From: DATNFP01 sp035606335
Lineage (GTDB): Bacteria; Bacteroidota; Bacteroidia; Chitinophagales; Chitinophagaceae
NCBI GenBank assembly: GCA_035606335.1
Contig: DATNFP010000128.1
Coordinates: 1-27,653, forward strand
Direction of reading: 5' to 3'
Length of the DNA stretch: 27,653 bases
Below, one piece after another: positions 15,665-23,238 of the stretch. Below the pieces are notes generated by a model. It was not told the DNA's origin, searched no databases, and saw nothing but the letters and a program-made list of their open reading frames with translations. Position 1 is the stretch's first letter. Every line of letters starts with the position of its first letter. The position numbers and the translations under genes were made by a program.

Positions 15665-16600
15665 ATGACTCCACTACTCAGCTTTTGCATCGCCATAATA
15701 TTTGTATTGGCATTGCTCAGTATCATTACGACATCTGTTTGTGAAGCAATTATATATTATTTCAGGACAAGAGCAACATTTTTGCTAAAAACCATCAATG
15801 ATGTGTTGAATGATGGTCTACTAAATAAAAACTATTGTCAGCTATTATATGATCATCCCCAGATCGACTTAACAAGAAAAGATGCAAACAGCCTGCCTGC
15901 TTATATATCGTCTTCCAATTTTACAGAAACATTGATAGACGTCTTATGCCGTGACTACGAAAATGCCAATATAAAATTCATAATTGATGATGAGGGCAAT
16001 ACAAAAGTAAAAGAGCTTCCTGCAATGGACCAGTTTAATACATTTAAAGCCGCAGTACGCTCAATGAATTATAGTGATCTGCAAATATTACTTACCGGTT
16101 TCATTAAGCGAAGCGCTAATCTCAAAGAACTACAGACCAATATATCTAACTGGTACAATCAATTGATGGATAGGGCAACAGGATGGTTTAAAATAAAGAT
16201 ACAGCGGTGGCTGTTTTTTGTTTCGCTTGCTGTGACCATAGCGCTGAATGCCAATTTTTTTGTGATTGTAGAAAACTTATGGACCAATAACCAACTGACG
16301 CAAAATGTAGCGGTGATGGCCCAAGACTATGTCGCGCAAAATCCCAATGCGAGTGCTGTAACGGATTCGCTTGCACAAAAGACTGCGCAGCAAACGCTGA
16401 CAATTCTGGAGTCTACCAATTTGCCATTCGGATGGAGGCAATGTCCTATTAAGGCGAATGCGGGATTTGAGCACACATGGTATGGTACGGCAATAGGCTG
16501 GATAGTGATGGGGGTACTTCTAACCTTTGGCGCACCTTTCTGGTTCCAATTACTTTCCAAGCTTGTTAACATAAGAAAAGCAGGTGTAAGACCTGATTAA
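15665..16600 (+). CDS. Three-helix membrane protein of unknown function
   Basis: The 311-residue protein has predicted transmembrane segments near 5-30, 182-202 and 274-294. A soluble region of about 150 residues lies between the first two and a smaller loop between the last two. Family-like marks are RATGWFKIKIQRW before helix 2, LPFGW, and the C-terminal block FGAPFWFQLLSKLVNIRKAGVRP. I recognise this C-terminal pattern from uncharacterised membrane proteins in several phyla but know no function. No catalytic motif is visible. The next gene starts 11 bp later, so the two are very likely cotranscribed. It opens the four-gene island that ends with a patatin phospholipase. The start is the first ATG before helix 1. 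Confidence 0.8.
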   Translation: MTPLLSFCIAIIFVLALLSIITTSVCEAIIYYFRTRATFLLKTINDVLNDGLLNKNYCQLLYDHPQIDLTRKDANSLPAYISSSNFTETLIDVLCRDYENANIKFIIDDEGNTKVKELPAMDQFNTFKAAVRSMNYSDLQILLTGFIKRSANLKELQTNISNWYNQLMDRATGWFKIKIQRWLFFVSLAVTIALNANFFVIVENLWTNNQLTQNVAVMAQDYVAQNPNASAVTDSLAQKTAQQTLTILESTNLPFGWRQCPIKANAGFEHTWYGTAIGWIVMGVLLTFGAPFWFQLLSKLVNIRKAGVRPD

Positions 16601-16611
16601 AATAAACTACT

Positions 16612-17736
16612 ATGCCTTCATATATCAATTGTCACGCCCACACTTTCAACGCCAGGCATGTACCTGAATACTTTCTTTCATTCAGAGTATCTAACAAGCC
16701 GGAAGCATCTTTTTTAGGAAGACTGTTCAGGACGCCTGTGGTAGGGGGGCTTGTTCTTAAGATGCTTAATATGTCAGCAAACGGGAAGAAATATGCCAAC
16801 TTCCTTCGCATTGGTGAAATGAAAACGCAGGATGTAATTTTCGAAGACATTAAATCGAAATATCCTGCCGGGACAAGAATTGTAGTGCTGCCACTCAATT
16901 TCCAGTTCATGGGCGCTGGTAAGCTCAATATCCCTTATACACAGCAGCTCGCTGAACTAAAGGAAGTAAAGATGAAATATCCTGATGAGTGTCTGCCTTT
17001 TGTATTCATAGACCCGCGAATGGGCACAGCAGAGCAAAACATGGATTTCGTAAAAAGCTATATTGACCAGGGATTTTCAGGGATAAAAATGTATCCGAGC
17101 CTGGGATATTATCCTTTTGATAGCAGGCTGGAACTGATGTATGAATATGCACAGGAAAAAGGTATCCCCATATTAACGCACTGCTCACGAGGTGGTATTT
17201 ATTATGTTGGAAATGATGTACCGGACGAATTTCAAAATCCCCAGAGTTTTAATCCACCAGCAAATCTTCCGACACCACGATTTACTTTCAAAAAGCCAAT
17301 GGAGGACTTTAAAAATAACTTTATAGACCCTGAAAGCTATTATGAGGTCTTATTAAAATTCCCAAAACTTAAAATGTGCTTTGCACACTTTGGTGTAGAT
17401 GATGATAAACCTTATCCTGATAGCAGTACAACCCCGGATGACAACTGGTATGAGAAAATTGTGAACCTGATGGATGAATATGAGAACGTTTATACAGATA
17501 TTTCGTATTCTTTAACGCAGGATAAATTCATGGCTGGTTTTGTGAATGATTATAAAATGAAGTTTTCGGATAAGGTGAAAAACAAAATACTATACGGCAC
17601 AGATTATTTTATGATAGAGCAGGAAGATCATTGTACAGAGGACTGGCTTTTTAACAATGTAAAAACATTGTTGGGACAGGAAGCAATGGATAAGCTTGCA
17701 TATACTAATGTTGAAGATTTTTTAATGCAGGCGTAA
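16612..17736 (+). CDS. Cytosolic amidohydrolase (amidohydrolase_2/TIM-barrel metal hydrolase)
   Basis: The 374-residue protein lacks a signal peptide and shows the metal-hydrolase pattern. CHAH gives His8 and His10, GIKMYPSLGY gives Lys159, ILTHCSRGG gives His190, FAHFG gives His259, and LYGTDYF gives Asp331. This is the amidohydrolase_2 superfamily arrangement of metal ligands. The superfamily includes decarboxylases, lactonases and amidases, and the substrate cannot be deduced. It follows the membrane protein by 11 bp and is followed, after 132 bp containing a weak terminator-like hairpin and a possible promoter, by the metallophosphoesterase and the patatin. Its place in an island of a membrane protein and lipid/phosphate hydrolases suggests a role in breakdown of a membrane-derived or signal molecule, but that is inference. 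Confidence 0.88.
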   Translation: MPSYINCHAHTFNARHVPEYFLSFRVSNKPEASFLGRLFRTPVVGGLVLKMLNMSANGKKYANFLRIGEMKTQDVIFEDIKSKYPAGTRIVVLPLNFQFMGAGKLNIPYTQQLAELKEVKMKYPDECLPFVFIDPRMGTAEQNMDFVKSYIDQGFSGIKMYPSLGYYPFDSRLELMYEYAQEKGIPILTHCSRGGIYYVGNDVPDEFQNPQSFNPPANLPTPRFTFKKPMEDFKNNFIDPESYYEVLLKFPKLKMCFAHFGVDDDKPYPDSSTTPDDNWYEKIVNLMDEYENVYTDISYSLTQDKFMAGFVNDYKMKFSDKVKNKILYGTDYFMIEQEDHCTEDWLFNNVKTLLGQEAMDKLAYTNVEDFLMQA

Positions 17737-17777
17737 TGATCTGTGTTCACAATAAGTTATTGAAAAGATAACCTGAT

Positions 17778-17796
17778 AAAGCCATTAAATGGTTTT
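17778..17796 (+). terminator. Weak terminator-like hairpin after the amidohydrolase gene
   Basis: AAAGCCAT and ATGGTTTT can pair (7 Watson-Crick pairs and one G-T) around a 3-base loop, 42 bp after the stop codon. The following T run is short, so this is a weak candidate that would separate the island into two transcripts. Confidence 0.3.
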
Positions 17797-17804
17797 CTAA
17801 GGCA

Positions 17805-17833
17805 TTGAAAAGTACCTTTATAACATATTTTAG
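17805..17833 (+). promoter_or_regulatory. Possible promoter for the metallophosphoesterase-patatin pair
   Basis: TTG at 17805-17807 and TATTTTAG at 17826-17833 are 18 bp apart, resembling the Bacteroidota -33 TTTG / -7 TAnnTTTG arrangement with one mismatch in the second element. It lies 36 bp before the ATG at 17869. Confidence 0.3.
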
Positions 17834-17868
17834 TAGGAGATAATTTATAATTTAAAAAACCTACTTAT

Positions 17869-19128
17869 ATGGCGAAGAAAAAAAGCGTGACTAAAAAGCC
17901 ACAGCAACATAAAAAGTCATCAGGTACTATTACTGTTTTCCAGCCTCAATTTGCAGAAGTTCTGCCATCTAATGATCCTGCTGCCTTTAAAATAGCTCAT
18001 GATAATGACAATCCATTATATAACGAAGTAGTAAAAAATCTGCTGCAATCTATACCGCCTCCTGTCAATCCCAGTAACATGGTACTAACACTGGAAGAAG
18101 TTTTGGGTAATGCAGGCAAAGCTGCAGTAAACGATATACAGAAAGTCGGACAGATAGTATTTCACGCCGGCGGAGATACTGGCCCGGTAAAAGGGCCGCA
18201 AACCGTGGAACTTGTGGCCGATAAAATGGCAAATGATTTTGTAAACGAGCCTGCAGGTGAAATACCCTCCTTCTTTTTTCATCTTGGCGATGTGGTATAT
18301 AGCTTTGGGGAAGCGCAATATTACTACGATCAGTTTTACGAGCCATTTCGCAATTATCCCGCACCGATCGTTGCAATACCCGGTAATCATGATGGCCTGA
18401 TATATACAGGAGACAATGCGCCTTCATTGGATGCTTTCATAAGAAATTTTGTAAATACCGAACCTGTGCATACACCGGAATGCGGCGCACTGCTACGCAC
18501 CGCTATGACACAGCCGGGAGTTTATTTTGCATTTGATGCACCATTTGTAAGCATCATAGGATTATACAGTAACGTGCTGGAAGATCCGGGGATAATCTCA
18601 AGCGAGGGAAATAAATCATCTCCAGTCACTGACGAGCAGATCACGTTTTTGACAGAACAATTAACCCGGTTAAAGAATAGTAATAATGCCGTGATCGTGG
18701 CAGTTCATCATCCACCCTATTCTTGGGGAGGCAATCATGGCGGCAGCCCCCGTATGCTCAAAGACCTTGATAGTGCATGCAAAAAAGCAGGCTTTTGGCC
18801 GCACGTCATTCTTTCAGGCCATGCACATAATTATCAGCGATTTACAAGAACCGTTGGCAACTATGATATTCCTTATGTAGTTTGTGGTAACAGCGGGCAC
18901 AATGTTGTGGCATTAAAGGGTACAAATTCGGCTCCTTTGCGTGCCCCTGTTAAAGTATCAGGCACATTGATGTTTGAAAATTATGATGATGCTAATTATG
19001 GTTACCTGCGTATAGTTTGTAATAGCAAAACAATGCGCGTGGAATATCATGATGCAACACCCGGACAAAAGACGTATAGCGATGCGGTGACTGTAGACCT
19101 GCAAAGCCATACAATGATTTCTAATTGA
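17869..19128 (+). CDS. Cytosolic purple-acid-phosphatase-like metallophosphoesterase
   Basis: The 419-residue protein starts with a Lys-rich tail (nine Lys in the first 17 residues) and no signal peptide. The calcineurin-like phosphoesterase motifs are complete and in order: GGDTG with Asp103, LGDVVY with Asp141, GNHD at 172-175, VAVHHPP with His280-His281, and GHAHNYQRF with His318 and His320. The YSFGEAQYYYDQFYEPF stretch and the wide spacing resemble the purple acid phosphatase branch, which is normally secreted, so a cytosolic form is unusual. Residues 20-95 precede the catalytic domain and are of unknown fold. It should hydrolyse a phosphomonoester or phosphodiester; the substrate is unknown. 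The patatin gene follows after 18 bp, so the two are likely cotranscribed. Confidence 0.9.
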   Translation: MAKKKSVTKKPQQHKKSSGTITVFQPQFAEVLPSNDPAAFKIAHDNDNPLYNEVVKNLLQSIPPPVNPSNMVLTLEEVLGNAGKAAVNDIQKVGQIVFHAGGDTGPVKGPQTVELVADKMANDFVNEPAGEIPSFFFHLGDVVYSFGEAQYYYDQFYEPFRNYPAPIVAIPGNHDGLIYTGDNAPSLDAFIRNFVNTEPVHTPECGALLRTAMTQPGVYFAFDAPFVSIIGLYSNVLEDPGIISSEGNKSSPVTDEQITFLTEQLTRLKNSNNAVIVAVHHPPYSWGGNHGGSPRMLKDLDSACKKAGFWPHVILSGHAHNYQRFTRTVGNYDIPYVVCGNSGHNVVALKGTNSAPLRAPVKVSGTLMFENYDDANYGYLRIVCNSKTMRVEYHDATPGQKTYSDAVTVDLQSHTMISN

Positions 19129-19146
19129 CACACTAAAACACACTAT

Positions 19147-20202
19147 ATGAAAACAAGAATATTATCTATTGATGGCGGAGGTATAAAAGGAATAATTCCG
19201 GGGAGAATATTGGAATATCTGGAAAACAAGGTTAGAGAAAACAATAAGAATTATTACATCAGCGAGTCTTTCGATCTCGTGGCTGGTACCAGTACTGGCG
19301 GCATTATTGCTATTGGCTTGTTATGCCCTGCAGTGGATGGTACAGCTAAGGCTATGTATAGCGTAACTGATCTCTTGAAACTTTATGAAGATAAAGGCAA
19401 CGAGATCTTTGATACTTCTGTTTTTCAGAAAATAATGAACCTGGATGGAATAGCTCATCAAAAATACAAGAAGGATAATATGGAAAGATTGTTGAAGGAA
19501 TATTTTGGAGATATAAAATTGAGTGAGCTTTTAAAACCATGCCTTATTTCTTCATATAATATTTTTGATCGTAAAGCTGTTTTTTTCAATAAAACAGATA
19601 CAGAAACCGGTGGCGGCTTTAATGATTATTATGCACGGGATATAGCAAGAGCCACTTCAGGAGCACCTACTTATTTTCCACCGGCTGATATTAAAACTCT
19701 GGAAGGTACCACGTATTATCCTTTGGTAGATGGTGGAGTGTTTGCCAATAACCCTTCATTATGTGCGTTGGTGGAAATGAATAAGCTGCTTTCTGCACAG
19801 GCAAAAACAAATAATAAATCTTACCTGCTGGACCTTGCGAACATAAGTCTTTTGTCTATTGGCACAGGTGTTAATATAGCAACAAAGAAAAGCTTTACAT
19901 ACGACCAAACCAAAGACTGGGGCGACTTGCAATGGGCATCTCCACTGATAGATATCATGATGTCTGCAAGCTCTGAGACAATTGATTACCAGTTGCAGCA
20001 ATTATATTCATGTACAGACAATAAAGAAAACTATATAAGGATACAACCTGAACTAAAAAGGGCTGCACCGGAAATGGATGATGCATCTTCTAAAAATATA
20101 CAGGCATTGCTTGCAGATGTGGATGAGTATATAACTAACAATTCAGACCTGCTTGATAAGATTGCGGACTTGCTTACAGTACAAAGCACAGTAGTCTCGT
20201 AA
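19147..20202 (+). CDS. Patatin-like phospholipase
   Basis: The 351-residue soluble protein has the whole patatin active site. The oxyanion loop is DGGGIKG at 9-15. The nucleophile elbow GTSTG gives Ser49, and LVDGGVFANNPS gives the catalytic Asp195 of the Ser-Asp dyad. Such enzymes release fatty acids from phospholipids or lysophospholipids. Length and domain limits resemble CapV, the phospholipase effector of some CBASS anti-phage systems. However, no CD-NTase or Cap2/Cap3 gene is nearby, so a CBASS role is not supported. It follows the metallophosphoesterase by 18 bp. Its stop codon is 1 bp from the stop of the convergent lipid A deacylase gene. It may cleave membrane lipids in a physiological or defensive setting; which one is not shown. 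Confidence 0.92.
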   Translation: MKTRILSIDGGGIKGIIPGRILEYLENKVRENNKNYYISESFDLVAGTSTGGIIAIGLLCPAVDGTAKAMYSVTDLLKLYEDKGNEIFDTSVFQKIMNLDGIAHQKYKKDNMERLLKEYFGDIKLSELLKPCLISSYNIFDRKAVFFNKTDTETGGGFNDYYARDIARATSGAPTYFPPADIKTLEGTTYYPLVDGGVFANNPSLCALVEMNKLLSAQAKTNNKSYLLDLANISLLSIGTGVNIATKKSFTYDQTKDWGDLQWASPLIDIMMSASSETIDYQLQQLYSCTDNKENYIRIQPELKRAAPEMDDASSKNIQALLADVDEYITNNSDLLDKIADLLTVQSTVVS

Positions 20203-20203
20203 G

Positions 20204-21346
20204 CTAAAACGCCATACCTATACCAAATTCCTCAAGCTCGGCTTCTGTGTTGTGAGCTTTGAGATAGGCATCTAAAGTAAGTTCCTTAATAGGGCCATAT
20301 TCTTTTTTAAGAAGATAAAAATTAAACCCTAATTTTTCATAATAAGGGCCTTCACTCAGATAGGCCTGGCGGATGTAAAAGCCAAGTTGTAGTACGATAC
20401 CAACACGCCCCATTAAAAATTCGTTACCCAGAAACGCGGCGCTTTTCCATGAGTGTTGGGCTTCGTCGCCCACACCTATTTCGTTATTGCGCAGAAAAGC
20501 ATAAATGCTGGTATGATAAGAATAATCTAATCCTGTAAAAACTTTATTCCTGCTTGCATACCGCCTGCTGACAAATGCGGAAGCCAAATAGGTGGGAAAT
20601 TCAGGTCCCTGTGGCGCGGCATACCCCTGGAAAGCAATACCCGCCCTTACCTGGAATAGATACCTGTTACTCAGTCTGGGACGCTCTTTTACGATTCGCT
20701 TGGGCCTTGATGTAACAGGATAATATCGGATGCCTATATGCGCCCCGTAAGTATTAATGCCAAGATTAGGTTTTTTTACAGAGGCATCGGATATATGCGT
20801 GAAGTTGATGCCTGCCTGCATATCAAAGTGCTGGTTAATATGATAGCGGACATCACTAAAAAAAACAAAAAAATCATTGAACTTGCTTCCTATAACGTTA
20901 TTGATTGTATTATCTACAGGCACCCTTTCGAATTCTTTTGTAATAAAACCAAGTCCGTTTCCTATACGCATTGTCCATTCTACATCTCTGCCTCTGACTA
21001 TAGGTATTTGTATATTGGGATAAAGACCTAAAGAACGTCCATATATTGAATCTATACCATAATTAATATACGTTAAGCCGATCCCGATAACCGGAAATTT
21101 CCGGCGTTGCTCCCAATCCTTTTTCCCATAAGTCTGAACGACAATATTTACATCAAGCCCTGTGGTTAACGAAGGTATAGGAGGTAAAAAGGCAGGGGTA
21201 TGTTTGAATATCTTTCCAGCAAATGGGTTTACCTCTATGCCTGTTCCCGCCCACGGTTGATTTTCCTGTGCCATTACAATTGTGCTTAGGGTTAAACACA
21301 AAATGAGAAACGATATAGCAAACGACTTGATATAGAAGCGACTCAT
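20204..21346 (-). CDS. PagL-like acyloxyacyl hydrolase (lipid A 3-O-deacylase family)
   Basis: The 380-residue protein has a signal peptide ending near MAQ (residue 27) and many amphipathic strands, so it should sit in the outer membrane as a barrel. The PagL active-site stretch is recognisable: NFTHISDAS with His184 and Ser186, then KKPNLGIN near 191-198, matching the HxS...PNxG pattern of lipid A 3-O-deacylases. At 380 residues it is about twice the size of PagL, as is usual for Bacteroidota members. The second half (about 225-380) looks like another set of barrel strands and may be a duplicated or divergent barrel half. It should trim an acyl chain from lipid A; activity is inferred from the family. 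It converges with the patatin gene. Confidence 0.82.
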   Translation of the reverse strand: MSRFYIKSFAISFLILCLTLSTIVMAQENQPWAGTGIEVNPFAGKIFKHTPAFLPPIPSLTTGLDVNIVVQTYGKKDWEQRRKFPVIGIGLTYINYGIDSIYGRSLGLYPNIQIPIVRGRDVEWTMRIGNGLGFITKEFERVPVDNTINNVIGSKFNDFFVFFSDVRYHINQHFDMQAGINFTHISDASVKKPNLGINTYGAHIGIRYYPVTSRPKRIVKERPRLSNRYLFQVRAGIAFQGYAAPQGPEFPTYLASAFVSRRYASRNKVFTGLDYSYHTSIYAFLRNNEIGVGDEAQHSWKSAAFLGNEFLMGRVGIVLQLGFYIRQAYLSEGPYYEKLGFNFYLLKKEYGPIKELTLDAYLKAHNTEAELEEFGIGMAF

Positions 21347-21486
21347 TATTAATTACAGATCGGGGATGAAGAAAACAAATATAAACTCATTTCAATGAAT
21401 AAGGAACCCGATAGTTTTTAAAACCTGAAAGAATAGTATATATAGCTTAGTGTTTTATGTAACTTTAACTCGCAATTTTATTTTTC

Positions 21487-22086
21487 ATGCGCCGACTGGC
21501 TGCAACACTTTTACGTTGGTTTTTGCAGGGACTTATATTATTAAGCCCCATTGCCATCACAGCATACATAATGTATGCTGTTTTCGACCATGTAGATAGG
21601 TTGGTACCTTATGTACCCCGGGGTATTGGCTTTTTCATCATTATTTTTTTCGTAACCATTATCGGCTATTTAGGCACGAGATTTTTTATCGGTAAGTGGT
21701 TGTTCGATGCTTTCGGTTACCTGGCGGAACATACGCCGGGCGTTAAGTATATATATAGCTCTATTAGGGATATGGTGAGCTCCTTTGTAGGAGATAAAAA
21801 ACGTTTTAATAAACCAGTGTGGGTCTGTACCAACATGAATCCCGAGATATGGCGTATAGGTTTTATGACACAGCGTGATATGGCCTATATGGGAATGGCA
21901 GGGAAAGTAGCAGTTTATTTACCCCATGCTTATGCAATTTCAGGTTGGGTGATAATTGTGGATGAGAAGAATATAAAACCCGTTACGCGAATGAATGCCG
22001 CAGAAGCAATGAAGTTTGCTGTAAGTGGTGGTATCACTAATATTGAAGACGAAAAACATGAATTCATTAAGAAAAATCAACTTTAA
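21487..22086 (+). CDS. DUF502 family inner-membrane protein
   Basis: The 199-residue protein has two transmembrane segments near 9-31 and 47-69 and a soluble domain facing one side of the membrane. HTPGVKYIYSSIRDMVSSF near 81-99 is the signature of DUF502. The later VAVYLPHAYAISGWVIIVDEKNIKPV also fits. The function of the family is not established. The reading frame overlaps the start of serC by 29 bp, so the two are translationally linked. The gene starts about 19 bp downstream of TAACTTTA (21460-21467), one mismatch from the Bacteroidota -7 element, which may be its promoter. Confidence 0.9.
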   Translation: MRRLAATLLRWFLQGLILLSPIAITAYIMYAVFDHVDRLVPYVPRGIGFFIIIFFVTIIGYLGTRFFIGKWLFDAFGYLAEHTPGVKYIYSSIRDMVSSFVGDKKRFNKPVWVCTNMNPEIWRIGFMTQRDMAYMGMAGKVAVYLPHAYAISGWVIIVDEKNIKPVTRMNAAEAMKFAVSGGITNIEDEKHEFIKKNQL

Positions 22087-23140
22087 TGCCGGGCCTTCTG
22101 CATTGCCCGACGATGTGCTGGCACAGGCATCCGAAGCGGTAATAGAATATAATAAGAGCGGGATGTCTATTCTTGAAATACCGCACCGTGGAAAAGAGTT
22201 TGACGCGATATTGCAGGAGAGCTTTGCGTTGGTAAGAGAATTATGCCAGATAGATGACGATTACGAAGTGCTATGGATGCATGGTGGCGGCCGCACTCAA
22301 TTCTGCATGATACCTATGAATTTTCTGGGTGAGGAAGATAGCGCAGGATATATAGACAGCGGTCACTGGGCTGAACAAGCATTGGAAGCTGCAGCATTTT
22401 ATGGGGATGTGCAGGTGCTCACGTCTTCAAAAGATGTGAATTATAGCCGCCTTCCCGAGTGGCCTTCCAACATCCCAAAGCAATTGGCTTATCTGCATTT
22501 CACTACTAATAATACTATTTATGGCACGCAATGGCATCAAATACCAAAAACACATGTGCCGTTGATTGCAGACATGAGCAGTGATATTTTTTATAAAAAG
22601 CAGAGCTATAACCACTATGATATGTTTTATGCTGCTGCTCAAAAAAATATGGGACCAGCTGGCGTTACACTCGTCGTTATCCGGAAAGACATGCTTGACC
22701 GTATTGACCGCGACCTGCCGTCCATGTTTAATTATAAAGCCCATGTGAACAGCCGCTCATTACTGAATACGCCCCCTGTTTTTGCTATTTATGCCTCGCT
22801 GCTAATGCTTCGCTGGACAAAACAAAAGGGGCTTGACATTGTAGAAAAGGAAAACATCCTGAAAGCGCAAATGTTATACAATGAGCTAGATAGAAACAGT
22901 ATGTTTGAACCCACAGTAAAGCACAAGCCCGATAGAAGCCTTATGAACGTATGTTTTACTGCGGCTAATAACGCTGATGAAAATGCTTTTCTCGATTTTT
23001 GCAGTGCCCGCAATATTACCGGCATCAAAGGCCATCGTTTTGTAGGGGGCTTCAGAGTATCTATTTATAATGGTGTTACCGTAACTGCTGTAAATGCACT
23101 GGTAGAAGCTATGAAGGAATTCGAAGCATCGAAAAAATAA
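22058..23140 (+). CDS. serC: Phosphoserine aminotransferase SerC
   Basis: The 360-residue cytosolic PLP enzyme converts 3-phosphohydroxypyruvate and glutamate to O-phosphoserine and 2-oxoglutarate in serine synthesis, and can also serve the pyridoxine branch. NFNAGPSALPDDVL at the N-terminus, IPHRGKEF at 41-48 and MHGGGRTQF at 74-82 are SerC hallmarks. AQKNMGPAG gives the Schiff-base Lys196, equivalent to E. coli Lys198. The frame stays open to 22025, but the ATG at 22058 fits the family N-terminus and lies within the DUF502 reading frame, giving a 29-bp overlap. In many Bacteroidota serA and DUF1015 follow serC; here DUF1015 follows directly and serA is absent. SerB is also absent from the window. 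Confidence 0.97.
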   Translation: MNSLRKINFNAGPSALPDDVLAQASEAVIEYNKSGMSILEIPHRGKEFDAILQESFALVRELCQIDDDYEVLWMHGGGRTQFCMIPMNFLGEEDSAGYIDSGHWAEQALEAAAFYGDVQVLTSSKDVNYSRLPEWPSNIPKQLAYLHFTTNNTIYGTQWHQIPKTHVPLIADMSSDIFYKKQSYNHYDMFYAAAQKNMGPAGVTLVVIRKDMLDRIDRDLPSMFNYKAHVNSRSLLNTPPVFAIYASLLMLRWTKQKGLDIVEKENILKAQMLYNELDRNSMFEPTVKHKPDRSLMNVCFTAANNADENAFLDFCSARNITGIKGHRFVGGFRVSIYNGVTVTAVNALVEAMKEFEASKK

Positions 23141-23212
23141 ATTCTTTCAACACAGTAAACAATTAGATCAAAAACAATAAAATCTTAACTAAGCCGATTT
23201 ATTTTCCTGAAA

Positions 23213-23220
23213 TATATTTG
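23213..23220 (+). promoter_or_regulatory. Candidate -7 promoter element for the DUF1015 gene
   Basis: TATATTTG matches TAnnTTTG exactly, 18 bp before the DUF1015 ATG at 23239, in the 98-bp gap after serC. A clear -33 element is not visible. If used, DUF1015 has a promoter in addition to read-through from serC. Confidence 0.4.
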
Positions 23221-23238
23221 GTAGTTCAAAATTAAAAC

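Noticed and set aside
19147..20202. CBASS anti-phage operon reading of the patatin gene
   Set aside because: No CD-NTase, Cap2/Cap3 or other CBASS gene lies near it; resemblance to CapV is only in the phospholipase domain.
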